Positions 44,327 through 57,159 are shown, counted from the stretch's first letter. The stretch is DNA of 64,000 bases from Miscanthus floridulus (GCF_019320115.1 NC_089589.1:19407641-19471640), one strand, 5' to 3'. Numbers and translations are program-made. The notes: a model not told the origin generated them from the sequence alone.

Positions 44327-44945
44327 TTGTTGGTCATTTACAAAGCTAGAGGAAGGCATTGGGTTCTTAATAGTGGGTGCACTCAACATATGACCGGTGA
44401 TGCAAGAATGTTCAACTCAATCAACACCAATGGAAATGATGGTTATGATAGTATCACATTTGGTGACAATGGCAAAGGCAAGGTCAAAGGGCTTGGTAAG
44501 ATTGCAATATCCAATGACATGAGCATATCCAATGTGTTGCTAGTAGAGAGCTTGAACTTCAATTTGCTATCCATGGCTCAATTGTGTGATCTTGGATTCA
44601 AATGCATATTTGGGGTAGATGATGTAGAGATCATAAGTGTAGATGGCTCTAACTTGATCTTCAAAGGCTTTAGATATGAGAATCTATACTTGGTTGATTT
44701 CAATGCTAGTGAAGCTAAATTATCTACATGTTTGTTCACTAAGTCTAGCATGGGTTGGTTATGGCATAGAAGGCTTGGTCATGTTGGAATAAAACAATTG
44801 AATAGATTGGTCAAGCATGACTTGGTTAGAGGCTTGAAAGATGTAGTGTTTGAGAAAGATAAGCTTTGTAGCCCTTGTCAAGCCGAAAAACAAGTTGGAA
44901 ACACCCATCCTAAGAAAAGCATGATGAGCACTATAAAGCATTTGA
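44327..44945 (+). pseudogene. pol: Copia protease and GAG-pre-integrase region
   Basis: Aspartic protease: the active-site motif reads WVLNSGCTQHM (about 44360-44392), where the family has DSG, so the catalytic aspartate appears replaced by asparagine. It continues with SNVLLVESLNFNLLSMAQLC, then the integrase zinc-binding HHCC region (HRRLGHVG ... CSPCQ, 44763-44880). The frame is lost near 44940, just before the integrase core. It is in a different frame from gag; the frames overlap nowhere and are separated by 7 bp. Confidence 0.82.
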
Positions 44946-45647
44946 GTTATTGCACATGGACTTATTTGGGCCAACTCAATACACTAGCATTGGTGGAAAC
45001 AAATATGGCTTTGTGATAGTGGATGATTATACTAGATACACTTGGGTATTCTTTCTAGTGGACAAAAGTGATGTGTTTGCAACATTCAAATCATTTGTCA
45101 AGGGTATTCACAATGAGTTTGAAACAACCATCAAGAGAGTTAGAAGTGACAATGGTAGTGAGTTCAAGAACACTAGAATTGATGAGTTGTATGATGAATT
45201 TGGAATTAGACATCAATTCTCGGCCAAGTACACTCCACAATCAAATGGCCTTATTGAGAGGAAGAATAGAACACTCATTGATATGGCAAGGTCTATGCTT
45301 AGTGAGTACAATGTGAGTCAATCTTTTTGGGCCAAAGCTATCAACATGGCTTGCTATTGTAGCAACCGCCTCTATTGTCACCCATTGAAAGAGAAGACAC
45401 CATATGAGCTCTTGAATGGTAGAAAGCCCAACATTGCATATTTTCAAGTCTTTGGTTGCAAATGTTATATCTTAAAGAAAGGCACTAGATTGGGCAAGTT
45501 TGACAAGAAATGTAATGAAGGATTCCTACTTGGATACTCAACCACTAGCAAAGCATATAGAGTTTGGAATTTGGATAGTGGTATCTTGAGGAAGTTCATG
45601 ATGTTGAATTTGATGAAACCAAGGGTTCACAAGAAGAAAATGAGAAC
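44946..45647 (+). pseudogene. pol: Copia integrase core
   Basis: Joins the cDNA to host DNA. The catalytic triad is visible: HMDLFGP (first D), VRSDNGSEF (second D), NGLIERKNRTL (E). The downstream FGCKCYILKK and LLGYSTTSKAYRVWN are the usual copia continuation. The frame shifts near 45600, before the reverse transcriptase linker. Confidence 0.85.
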
Positions 45648-46840
45648 TTGGAAGATGTTAGAGGCATTCAACTTTCAAATGCCATGAAGAACATGGATGT
45701 TGGTGAATTGAGGCCTAGGCAAGTGAATGATGATGAAGATGATCAAGTGCAAGTGCTCTCTAACTCAAATGTCCAAGATGATACAAATCAAGCAAGTACA
45801 AGTGGCTCTCATGATAATGAACAAGATCAAGTGGCTAGTACATCATCTCAACCCAATGATGAAGCAAGTGCAAGCAATCAAGTTCCAATCCTCCAACCAA
45901 CCAATATTGCAAGGGATCATCCATTGGATACTATCATTGGTGATATTTCAAGAGGTGTGCAAACTAGATCAAGATTGGCTTCATTTTATGAGCATTTCTC
46001 ATTTGTGTCATCCATTGAACCAAAGAAGATAGATGAAGCATTGAAGGATGTTGATTGGGTGAATGCTATGCATGAAGAATTGAATAACTTCACAAGAAAT
46101 CAAGTATGGGAATTAGTAGAGAGACCAAAGGGACATAATGTGATTGGAACCAAATGGGTCTTTAGAAACAAGCAAGATCAAGATGGGATAGTAGTAAGAA
46201 ACAAAGCAAGATTGGTAGCACAAGGCTATACACAAGTTGAGGGTCTTGACATTGGAGAAACAAATGCCCCGATTGCTAGATTGGAAGCAATTAGAATCTT
46301 GCTAGCCTATGCTTGTGCCCACAACATCAAGCTCTATCAAATGGATGTTAAGAGTGCATTTCTCAATGGTTACATCAATGAAGAAGTATATGTTGAGAAA
46401 TCTCCCAGTTTTGAAGATGACAAGAAGCCCGACCATGTGTACAAGTTAAAGAAGGCATTGTATGGCTTGAAGCAAGCACCTAGAGCATGGTATGAGAGAT
46501 TGAGGGACTTCCTACTCTCTAAAGGGTTCATGATGGGCAAGGTTGACACCACTCTTTTCATCAAGAAGATTGGCAAAGACTTATTTGTGTTGCAAATCTA
46601 TGTTGATGACATCATATTTGGATCAACCAATCAAGATTTTTGTGAAGAATTTGGAAAGATGATGGCTAATGAGTTTGAGATGTCCATGATTGGAGAGTTA
46701 AGTTACTTCCTTGGTCTTCAAATCAAGCAATTGAAGAATGGTACATTTGTGAGTCAAGGCAAGTATATCAAGGACATGATCAAGAAGTTTGGCATGAGTG
46801 ATAGCAAAGCCATTAGTACACCAATGGGAACAAATGCAAC
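45648..46840 (+). pseudogene. pol: Copia reverse transcriptase
   Basis: RVT_2-type polymerase. It starts with an acidic linker, then RSRLASFYEHFSFVSSIEPK, WVNAMHEELNNFTRNQVWEL, KWVFRNKQDQDG, LYQMDVKSAFLNGYINEEVY, YGLKQAPRAWYERL and the catalytic YVDDIIFGS (about 46600-46625). The frame is open over ~400 codons and breaks near 46840, where RNase H begins in another frame. GLDIGETNAPIARLEA differs from the usual ETFAPVARLEA form. Confidence 0.87.
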
Positions 46841-47407
46841 TTGGATAGTGATGCAAGTGGCAGTTTGGTGGATCACAAATTGTATCGGTCTATGATTGAA
46901 AGTCTACTCTATGTTACCGCATTAAGGCCGGATGTCATGTTTAGTGTATGCATGTGTGCAAGATTTCAATCCTCACCAAGAGAAAGTCATTTGAAGGCTA
47001 CAAAGAGAATATTGAGGTACTTAAAGCATACACAAAATGTTGGTTTGTGGTATCCCAAAGGAGCAAAGTTTGAGCTAGTTGGTTACTCTGACTCGGATTA
47101 TGCGGGATGCAAGGTTGAAAGGAAGAGCACCTTAGGCACATGTCAATTGTTGGGAAGATCACTTATTTCATGGTCATCAAAGAAGCAAAATAGTGTGCAT
47201 TATCAACCGCCGAAGCCAAATACATATGCGTCGGTAGTTGTTGTGCACAAATACTTTGGATGAAGTCCACTTTGAGTGACTTTAGAATCAAGTTCAAGAA
47301 AGTGCCATTGCTATGTGACAATGAGAGTGCAATCAAGTTTACCAACAATCCGGTTCAACATGTAAGAACAAAGCACATTGATGTCCGCCACCATTTCATA
47401 AGAGATC
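46841..47407 (+). pseudogene. pol: Copia RNase H, N-terminal part
   Basis: Degrades RNA in RNA-DNA hybrids. Seen: RSMIESLLYVTALRPDVMF, FELVGYSDSDYAGCKVERKS, then a frameshift around 47200, followed by text up to VRTKHIDVRHHFIRD. It is cut by element D at AGATC (47403-47407) and continues at 58991. Confidence 0.85.
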
Positions 47408-49208
47408 TGTCGACATAGAATTTTCATCCCGTGCCGAGGACACACGCAGCAAGCCAGAAGGGTCCGCTCGATGGAGCAGATCCTCCTAGCTTCAGCGCAG
47501 GGATGGTCGATCGTACGCAATCCTCCCGAGACGTGCCATTCAATTTGACCCTGCAATTGACAAGGAGAGAAAGTTTATTATTAATTAAGGGCGGAACTTG
47601 CCGGTGTTGCCAGACAGTCTCGAATGTGCGGCTATGAGAGCCGATATGAAAGGAGATCGACTAAATAGTCGATTCCGGCATATTCATGAGAATAAATCGG
47701 TTAAAACTCATTGGGTTGTATAAGAAGAATCGGTTATCATACAAGATAGATATTATTATTTAAACAAACATTAATCAATGGTGATAAGATATCAACAATG
47801 ATCGGTTTATGCTGAGCCAATGATCACAAGTAACCGAACCCCTTTTTATATAAAGAAACAATTCAACACCATTTAACCATTTTATGAAGATAAACCTAAT
47901 GAACATGTTAGATCTCATCTATCGCCATAACCAGTGGGGCATGAGGTAGAATCATGCAGGCCATAGAAACAACAATAGACTCGATGACCCTAACTCATTA
48001 CTAATATCAGTGGGGCATGAGGCAGAATCATGCAATCCGTAATACAATAATAAGATCATGGGGCTAACACATCTTTCAACCTATCTTTACTTCAACGGTC
48101 TCATGATGCGAACTGTTTGTGAAAGCATTCGATATCGGCTAAAACAGCCGATTCAGGCATAGCGCACAGTTAGGTCATGCCTTACCAAGAATAGATCTAC
48201 TAAATAACGATCCCCACTCCACGGCGCTAACAGTGGGGTGTGAGGCAGAATCACACAGGCCGTGATAACGGGCCATGGAACGGTTTTCGCTAGCCAATAG
48301 ATCAACTCAAGACGCAACATGCCTTAACCACACGCTATGCATGATTAAGATTGATATAAAACAGCCGATAAAAACATAACTCATCATTTAGGGTGTAGAT
48401 TAGGTCAGTTCTAGATTAGCAAATGATGGGTTAAATAAGATATAAGGCTAATCCAAATCAATCTCAATCGGGCAGAGTGATATTGCTGTAATTAGATAAA
48501 CAATGAAAGCAACAAGCAATATCGGTAACTTAATGAATCTACCAAAGACTGTCATTCTAAGGTAGAGCCGATAACTTGACCTTGATCTAGTTCATGCAGT
48601 GGGGGTCGACCGGATCGATGCAGCCATACTTGAACTAGACAAGAATCGATAACTAACTTATACCAGAGTCACAGTGGAGGTCGACCGGATCGATGCAGCC
48701 TTACGAACAGAGGTATAAGCCATGACGGTACTTACAACAAGCAGTGGAGGTCAACCAGATCGATGCAGCCATACTTGCTGAAGAACTCACCGAGATCTAC
48801 TCTACTCCTACTCCTAAAGGGTGGCCGGAGCTGAAAAAAGTAATTGATTTGTATTTGATTGATTGGTTGTCCTTTTACAATAACCGGGGTTTGATATTTA
48901 TACCCGGGACCTGCGTATGACTCCTGTCTAAGCACAACTCATCATAATTTTTGACCCTTAAAGAAAATGTTCCTAATTTAAGATAACTTGGACTCTAATC
49001 TTTCCCTTTTTGTAGAGTCCAACATGTTTCGTCCTGGCGCCGAACGTAGCCTTTATCGTTATCCGCTGGTGCTTATCTGAAGAAAGCTGATTCTAGTTTT
49101 TGCATCCGAATCAGCTGGTTCCGATTTGTACGCAATTGATTCCTTGATGACATGATCTTGGGAGCTTTCGAGTCCCTGCGACTCTTCTTCCAAATTTTGG
49201 TGTAAACA
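47408..49208 (-). repeat. Element D 3' LTR
   Basis: 1,801 bp, very similar to 57198-58990. It contains three GTGGGGC(A/G)TGAGGCAGAATCA-type blocks (about 47933, 48009, 48231) and three GCAGTGG(A/G)GGTCGACCGG blocks (48597, 48672, 48741). Minus-strand TATA (TATAAATA) at 48895-48902. Confidence 0.92.
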
Positions 49209-50103
49209 CATGCCCGCCAATTTTGGGATAAAAGTAATTTTATTCCAAAATTATCATGTCTGTATCCCTGATCGGTCCATAGTCACGGGTAGAGAACCTT
49301 GATCTGGGGTCCATTGTTTGTCGCTGCTTGCGTCAACTCCTGAGCCTATGCCTCAAAACTTTTACAAGAGCGTCACTGCTTCACGGGTACTTGGATTCAT
49401 CTTCCCGGGCCGGCTATAAAATGCCTATTCGACCCTGGCGAGAGCAACTCAACAACTCAGCCATATTTTCCTTCCATCTGCTTCCTCGAGTGCTCCTAGC
49501 TCCACTGGACCCTCCATGGTCTATCTTATGAAGATTTCAAGCGGCTAGAAGAATTCTTGTGCATAGGGTGATTGTGTCACTTATTCTAGCGCCTCATTGA
49601 GCAAGAAGACCAGCCATTGCGGTTAGAAGAATTCTTGTGATATCACCTGAGTCTTCTCTCTATGCTCACAAAGATGTTCTAGTGTTAGCGAGGGCTAGAA
49701 TGTGTGGTCACCTTCCCCCTGTTACTCCTCCAAATGCCCACCGGGAAAGCCTCAGGCTTCTTTCCCATAGTTCCTCAATTTATCGAGAAATCTGTTGAGC
49801 ATATGTTAGGCGGGCGACTTTCTTTTTCTCTGGTATAATTTTATTAATGAGCCGATATGACTTGGTTCACAATGAGTTTTGGCCTTGTGGAAATCTGGAC
49901 TCCCTTCAATCCAAAGAAGTTTTGGTGGGTTGATCTCTGGTCAATGTATCCACCCCTCGATATTTTGTAATCTGGAGAAGTAATAAATTCGAGCCCGTTA
50001 TCTCTTTGTTATCCGTCCCCTGAATTTCTGGAGTGTTGATCCGTTTCTGTTTCTGATTTCAATTTCTCATCTCCATCGAAATCTATCTTCTCACTTTCCC
50101 AGG
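49209..50103. other. Element D region between 3' LTR and antisense gene
   Basis: No gene recognised. The minus-strand purine/GC tract next to the LTR (reverse complement of CATGCCCGCCAATTTTGGG, 49209-49227) is the probable polypurine tract. The rest is likely the upstream region of the plus-strand antisense gene. Confidence 0.5.
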
Positions 50104-50112
50104 CTATATATA
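50104..50112 (+). promoter_or_regulatory. TATA box for the antisense gene of element D
   Basis: CTATATATA, ~93 bp upstream of the ATG at 50205, with a CT-rich leader between. Position and strand fit a promoter of the antisense gene independent of the LTR. Confidence 0.55.
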
Positions 50113-50204
50113 CGGGCTACGACTGTGGATAAAAAAATAACCCTCTTCGTCTCAATCCTTCTTCGTCTTTAGTATATTCCCTACCTTTCCGTAGGTTCAA
50201 GGTC

Positions 50205-50964
50205 ATGGAGAACAACAAGAGATCTACTGAAGAAGCCCTCAATGGATCCACATCATCACGCCAACGCCCTCGTCGTCAAGAGGACGCATCTTGGGGTGCT
50301 TCCATCGCTTCAAATCAAAGAGCCCTCGGGGTCATCTTTGACACCAATTCACCGCCAGCCTCCTCGTCACTTGAGGCGACAGATTAGTAATGACGATCTA
50401 TTGGCCTCCATCGATCGGACTGACCAGCATCTACCCAACTGCCTCTCCCTAGCGGAATCGGCTTTGGCCATGATTGAAGACCGATCGCCCCCCGAGGTCG
50501 GCCTGGTGAGGGAAAGGTTGGCTAGGGCTAAAGCCAGAATCATGGGTGAGATGTCTACCATTATTTCTCTGTTTTTCCTTGGTTTTACCCTCAAGATTTC
50601 TGATCACTTTTTCCTTGAATATTTTAGATCTAACTGCTCAGTTGGAGAGTCTTCGATCAGCCGCGGATCATGCGGCGGGATTTGTCAATGCTAGGGGCGC
50701 CGTTCTGGTGGTCCGCTTGCATGACATCCTGAATCATGTCAGGGAGGTCGCCCTTCATGGCGTTCATCATGGCGCTACCATGGCGCTGGCTGCTGCACAA
50801 GCTTGTTCGGGCTATAATCTTCAGCTTCTTCCCCATGGTTTTCCGGACGCAGCGTACCCTGGGGAGCATGAGCGCTTGGTTGAAGATTTTATGAACGCCA
50901 CCGACTCTGTAGCTTTCAATACCCTAGCCGATGATATAGTAGGCAAAGTGTTTTCTGGCCCGTA
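50205..50964 (+). pseudogene. Antisense two-exon gene of element D, function unknown
   Basis: It starts at ATG 50205 (MENNKRSTEEALNGSTSSRQ); a shift near 50385 moves the frame into LRRQISNDDLLASIDRTDQH. A GT...AG intron of 82 bp (50546-50627, GTGAGATG...ATTTTAG) is flanked by exons that join in frame. Downstream text is ESLRSAADHAAGFVNARGAV, ALHGVHHGATMALAAAQACS and ends GKVFSGP, stop at 50964. About 240 codons, mostly predicted helical. The position, antisense and before the 3' LTR, matches Tat-lineage extra ORFs. It does not resemble the B/C antisense protein by eye. Only one frameshift separates it from an open gene. Confidence 0.65.
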
Positions 50965-51178
50965 GCTTGTAATAGGTGACGTTTAGCAAACAACTCTCTC
51001 GCCTGGAGTGATTTCCCTTTGTTTCGTGCTTCATACTCATCACTTTGTTCGTGTTTGCTTTGCTTCTATAGGCGATACACATCGTATCGACTTTTATTCT
51101 TTTGGGTTCATTTTTTGTACTGGAGACGATACCTTTCCAATATCGGCTATTAAAGTTGTCGACCGAACATATCATTTA

Positions 51179-52394
51179 TTAAGTATTGATCCAAATGCTA
51201 GGATAATATCTCTTTAAATATTTCCCGTTGATTGCTTGGCCAAATTCTTCCTCTCCTTTTAATGTTTCCAAAATATAAGCATTACCAGGCGCACAATGTT
51301 TGATCCGATAGGGTCCTTCCCAATTAGGTGACCATTTACCGAATTCACTGTCCTTTGACCCAATCAACAATTTCACTTTCTAGACCAGGTCTCCTTCAGA
51401 GAATAGCTTAAACTTGACCTTTTTATTATAATATCTCGCAACCCTCAGTTTATTGGCTTCGATACTTTCAAGAGCGCACAGCCGAAGGCAACTCAAGTCC
51501 TCCAAATTGTCCATCATAAGATTCTTGTAGACTTTGGCTGACAAATCATTCTGCAGTGTGACACGCCTTGATCCAGTCTGAACTTCCCAAGGAAGAACCG
51601 CATTATGGCCATACATAAGTTCATAGGGCGACATTTTAATTGATCCATGGCAGGCCATCCTATATGCCCATAGCACCTCATTTAGCATTGAATGCCACTT
51701 CCTTGGCTGTTCCTTGATCTTTTTCTTGATCAGCTTAATCATAATCTAGTTGGACGCCTCTGCCTGGCCATTAGCTTGAGCATAGTAAGGAGAGGAATTT
51801 AGTAGCTTGATTCCCATACTGGCAGCAAAATCCCCGAACTCTTCTGATGTGAACATTGTTCCTTGATCTGTAGTTATGGTTTGAGGAATCCCAAAATGAT
51901 ACACAATGTGTTCCCTGACAAAATCAATCATGTTCTTTGAGGTTACCGTCTTCAAAGGAATTGCCTCAACCCATTTAGTGAAGTAATCTATTGCTACCAA
52001 TATGAACTTATGCCCTTTGCTTGAAGGCGGAAAAATCTGGCCAATTAAATCAATTCCCCAACCTCAAAATGACCATGGCTTGATTATTAGATTCATGGCT
52101 GATGCAGGCGATCTCTAGACATTACCAAAATGTTGGCAGTCCTGGCACCCCTTGTAATATTCAAAACAGTCCTCCAACATCATTGGCCAAAAATATCCAG
52201 CTCTGCGGATAGTCCATTTCATCTTATAAGCCAATTGATGAGCTCCACATATCCCTTCATGCACTTCACCCATCAGCACTTTAGCTTCTTCTTGGTTTAA
52301 GCATTTGAGCAACACCCCATCGACTATTTTATAATATAACTGGTCATCTAACAAAACATATTTAGTCGATTTATACCTTAGCTTTCTGGTAACT
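51179..52394 (-). pseudogene. pol: Element D integrase
   Basis: Read on the minus strand as one frame with several stops. The zinc-binding region (HEGICGAHQ ... GCQDCQ, about 52280-52130) is followed by the core: GIDLIGQI (first D), VAIDYFTKWVEAIPL, TTDQGTMF (second D), ANGQAEASN (E). Then come YRMACHGSIKMSPYELMYG, an ARYYNKKVKFK stretch, and the tail WEGPYRIKHCAPGNAYILET, ending KRYYP. It is the full-length counterpart of the short tails left in A, B and C. Stops at ~52113, 51745 and 51378 make it inactive. Confidence 0.88.
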
Positions 52395-52396
52395 TT

Positions 52397-54427
52397 CTAA
52401 GACGGATCTCTAAGGTAGTCGGCTACTTCGACTCTCCAATCATCACTTGAGGTTTCACTACTCAAGACTTCTTGAAACACTCGATATCCTGATGCACTTT
52501 GAGCTAGACGGTTAGCTTCTTGGTTTTGTGCTCTCGGAATATGTTGGAAAGAGATATGAAGAAATCCCTTGAGTAATTTTTGGCACTCATCATAGTATCC
52601 TTTCAAGGTCTCTTCTTTGCACTCATATAGGCCGATCAATTGATTAATAATTAACTGTGAATCTCCAAATACTTCAATTGCTTCGGCCTTTACTTCATGA
52701 AGAAGTTGAAGTCCCTTGAGAATAGCTTCGTAGTCCGCTTGATTGTTAGTAACCATTGGCCCAATTGGAAAAGCAAATTCAAAACTTGCCCCTCGAGGCA
52801 AAATAATAACAATACCGATGCCACCACCCTGCTTGCATGATGACCCATCAAAGAACAGCGTCCAAGGCATCGGCTCTACATAACTAATGCTTGGCCTATG
52901 ATGCTGGGTGATAAAATTGGCCATTACTTGTCCTTTGACTGCTTTAGCCGATTCGTACTTCAAGTCGAATTCCGATAACGCAAGAATCCACTTTCCCACT
53001 CTTCCATTTAGTATCGGCATCGATAGCATGTGCTTAACCACATCAGCCTTGGAAACAACTGTACACTCGGCTGATAACAAGTAGTGTCGCAATTTAGTGC
53101 AAGAGAAATATAAACACAAGCACAATTTTTCGGTGGGAGAATATCTCGTTTCTGGATCCAGTAGTCTTCTAGTCAAATAGAAAACAACTCTCTCTTTTCC
53201 TTCAAATTCTTGCATCAGGGTCGATCCAATTGTCTTGTCATCAGCCGATATGTATAGTTTAAATGGCTTACCTTGCTGAGGAGGGACCAGCACAGGTGGA
53301 CACTTCATATATTCTTTTATCTCTTCAAACGCCCTTTGTTGTGTGTCACCCCACTTGAATTCTTGATCATTTTTCAACTTCAACAAAGGAGAAAACGGCA
53401 GGATCCTTCCCGACAAATTTGAAATGAATCTTCTGATGAAATTAATCTTACCAAGCAGAGACTGCAACTCTGTTTTGGTAGTCGGGGGAACTGCTTCATC
53501 AATTGCCTTCATGCTTTTCTGACCAACTTCGATTCCACTCTCGTGGACCATGAATCCTAAAAATTGTCCGGCTGATACTCCAAAAGCACACTTATTAGGA
53601 TTCATCTTTAAACCATGCTTCCTCGTGTATTCTAGAGTCTCCCGCAAGTCAGCCAGGTGTTCTTTGTACCCTTTGGATTTTATAATTACATCATTGATGT
53701 AGATCTCAACAATCCTGCCGATCAACTTATGGAAAATGTAATTCATCACCCTTTGATAAGTTGCACCGGCATTCTTCAGACCAAAGGTCATCACAACCCA
53801 TTCGAATAGACCGATTGCGTCGGGGCACCTAAAAGCGGTCTCTGCTATGTCTTCCTCAGCCATGAAAATTTGATTGTATCCTGTATTACCATCCATGAAG
53901 CTAATAACCTTGTGCCCGGCTACTGCATCTACTAACATATCAGCTATTGGCATTGGATAACCATCCATAGGTGTGGATTTGTTCAGATCCCTGAAATCAA
54001 TGCAAACTCTCAATTTTCCATTCTTCTTATATACAGGGACAACATTCGATATACACTCTGCATATCGGCATGATCGGATAAATTTTGCTTTCAGTAACCT
54101 TTCAGTCTCCTTTTTGATATCATCAAGCACATTCGAGTTGAATCTCCTCAGAGCTTGTTTGAACGGTCAATATCTAGGTTTGATTAGCAACCGATGTTCA
54201 ACAATTGACCGGTCTAAACCAGGCATCTCATAGTATTCCCAAGCAAAGCAGTCTTTAAATTCCTTTAATAAATCAATCAATTCCTGCTTATACTCCGGAT
54301 CTAGCTTAGCACTTATGTACATCGGCCTAGGTCTATCTCCAGGACCAATATCCACTTCTTCCAATTCATCGGCCGACGTGAAGCCATGTCCTAGTTTGCC
54401 ATCTGTACCATCTATTGGATTATCCAT
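52397..54427 (-). pseudogene. pol: Element D reverse transcriptase, RNase H and archaeal-type RNase H
   Basis: A 577-codon open frame (54130-52397) plus an N-terminal part (54427-54167) separated by a stop. Order: LDPEYKQELIDLLKEFKDCF; RT with LRVCIDFRDLNKSTPMDGYP, FMDGNTGYNQI, FGLKNAGATYQRVMN and YINDVIIKS (53693-53695 codes the N in the usual YxDD motif, so catalysis should be lost); RNase H with LYISADDKTIGSTLMQE; then a second, RVT_3-type RNase H (WTLFFDGSSCKQGGGIGIVI, NNQADYEAILKGLQL, IEVFGDSQLIINQL). Dual RNase H is a hallmark of the Tat lineage of Ty3/gypsy. Confidence 0.92.
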
Positions 54428-54462
54428 TAATACAAATTTTCAAAGCTGACTGCTTGGATTGG

Positions 54463-57159
54463 CTATTGGCTTTCACCAATGACTCTGAATTCTGATGGCA
54501 ACTGGAAAGCCATTTGGATATTAGCCGATGGTTGCTTCCTATCGACTATTTGCTTGGTACGCCACACTTGAGTTTTACTGTATGCCTGAGCCTGTTCCAT
54601 CTCTTTATTCCTTAGGCGTTGCACCCTTCTCCTCTGGCTTCTTGTTAAACCTCCTGGGCACCACTGGCCTTCCTGCCAAACATACTTTCTTTCAGTGCCT
54701 TCCTCTTCATGATCAGCCCAGTCCTGATCAACGACTCTTTTTCCAAGCCGATCATGAACACTTTTATTTTTTAAGCGTCGATCCATGTTATTATGATGAT
54801 ACGCATCTTGAGCATGGATAGACCGACGGTTGGTTTGAGACTGCCTATACTCCCAATATTGATTGCTGCATTCTGTACAGTCATGTCTGGTAGGCAACTT
54901 CAAACCTTCATTCCAGCAATGTCTGAAGAAAGGACAGTTCCAATGTAATTTGGCTTGTTTCCTTTCATACCTCTCTTCTTCCAGTTGATGCTGGTATGCT
55001 TGATCTTTTAACCAACGCTTATAATCCTTTTCCTTCTGCCGCTGCCATTTATTCAACAGAATCTGAGATGTGACCCGCGGCTTTGTCGTCTCTGCTTTTG
55101 ACGTCTTTCCCTGCTCGTATCGGCTCTTTTGCTTGGCACGACATCTTCTAATCTCTCTATACTCGTCAGCCGATATTTGCATCTTGGGATCGACTGTTCC
55201 AGCTTCTTTTGATTTGGTTGATGTTAGGACCTTAGTTTTTCCTTTGAATAGCCCCGCATCAACCATGTTTTGATCTCCTAGGAAAGGATTATCATCAACT
55301 TTCATTTTTTGAGGCGTATCAAATTTGAGCCTCCCCTGCTGAATAGCTCTCTGTATATGCTGCCTGAAGATTCTGCATTCATTAGTGGAATGAGAAGTAG
55401 CATTATGGAACTTGTAGGACTTCTTATTCTTCAACTAATCAGGGGGCAACATGACATGACCATCGGGCAACTTGATCTGCCCTTTCTCAAGTAAGAAATC
55501 AAAGAGCTTGTCTGATTTGGTGACATCGAAGTCATAGCTCTCCTCGACTCCTCTCCCCCAAGGATTTGGCACCATTACTATCTTCTTACCCCAATTCCAC
55601 TCAGCTGTAGCAACCTCTTCTTCCTCATCCTCATAGCCGTCATCGACTGAGTATGGATCATAAGCTTCGGCTACTGTGGTACTCTTCTGGAATCGGGTAT
55701 CTCTGCACATACTCTAGAATTGGCTATTGAGCGCTGCTACTCGTTGAGCCAACTGACCCAAGTTGTCAAATTCTTGTCCCAACAGCTTTTCTTTCCACAT
55801 TGGTAGCATTCCTTGAACAGCTAAAGCAGCTAATTGATCATCGGCCAAGTTTAAGGAGAAGCACAAGTTCCTGGTTTCTCGGAACCTCTGAAGAAATTCA
55901 GTGCCTGATTCATTAGCCTTCTATCTTATAGTTGTTAGATCAGTAATCTTCTTTTCTCCAGTCCCAGTGTAAAAATATGTATGAAACTTCTTCTCCAGGT
56001 CAGCCCAATTGGCAATGGAATTGACTGGCAATGACGAAAACCAAGTGAAGGCTGGCCCTGATAAGGACAGAGAGAAGAAACGAACTCGATGGGCATCCTC
56101 AATTGATGCTTCATCCAATTATGTAAGATACCGACTGACATGTTCTATCATGCTTGTACTGTCTTGGCCAGTGAACTTAGCGAATTCTGGGAGCCTGTAA
56201 TTTGTGGGAAGAGCGACCAAATCATACCATTTTGGATATGGGCGTTTGTATGAAAAGGTCAGTCCTTTTAGCTTTAGACTGAACTAATTTTTCATCATCT
56301 CGGTCACCTTCAGCAGCAACTTGTTAGCTTGCGGATTTGGATTTCTCTATACTTGCTGACCCATCTGTGGATTGAAATCCTGTGTGCCCTGATATCCTGG
56401 ATTTGGCATCATGTGAAGGGTGTTATAATCTGTGCCATAGTGATACCCTTGTGGAATCTCGATCTGTTTAGTCCTCTGCTGGCTTGCTGCTTGAAGTCTC
56501 TGATTATAGATATAAGGATCTATATCTCTACGGATCCTTTGAATTGATGGTGCTATTTTTTGAGCCAACGACGGTATGTGGCCTGATGTGCCAAAATTGA
56601 TCACATGGTTCTGACTTTGCCCCGCCGGCTGTTGCACATGCTGTACTGACGGTCCAGGATTATATTGTGTCTAATTTGCAGTAGTTCCTTGAGTTCATTC
56701 AGATGAACCCTGAATCGTCTGGACGTCACCATTACCAGCTGGTGCTGCTTCTTGATGGCTGGTACCGACTTGATTAGTCCCTTAGGTCGACGGATCTAGA
56801 ATGTTGTAACAAGTCAATCCAACCTGACCAACTGGAATCCCATGAATCGCTTCTTTCATGGCATTATGAAATGCGTCCACGAAGGCTTCATTATGGCTTG
56901 ATATGGCATCACGAACAGATTTGTCTATGACTTCCATAAAGAAACACCTGTCTTCCACTTCGACTGTATCTGTCTGTCCGTGTAGTAGAACTCTTGGTAG
57001 TGGAAATTTCTGAACAATTGTGTTGTCACGTGTTTTGGTGTAGGACAACAAACACTTATTCTGAAATTGTTCTATAGCTTTGCCGATGACATCTTTATCT
57101 CTATCTGGTAGATCTTCATAATGTACCATAAGGATGTCGTCATTGTTGTGAGCCGCCAT
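54463..57159 (-). pseudogene. gag: Element D gag
   Basis: It starts at ATG 57159 (MAAHNNDDILMVHYEDLPDR), 12 bp inside the primer site. It is one continuous minus-strand frame with occasional TAG/stop codons (near 56780, 56340, 55919 and 55436). The capsid region reads FTGQDSTSMIEHVSRYL, SLSGPAFTWFSSLPVNSIAN and FLQRFRETRNLCFSL. A C-terminal zinc-like and basic region follows (KSYKFHNATSHSTNECRIFR; CPFFRHCWNEGLKLPTRHDC; RRRVQRLRNKEMEQAQA). The frame ends at 54463 and the RT leader begins only ~36 bp later, leaving no room for protease. Confidence 0.85.

Noticed and set aside
56329..56547. Plus-strand ORF of 72 codons in element D
   Set aside because: Shadow of gag on the minus strand.
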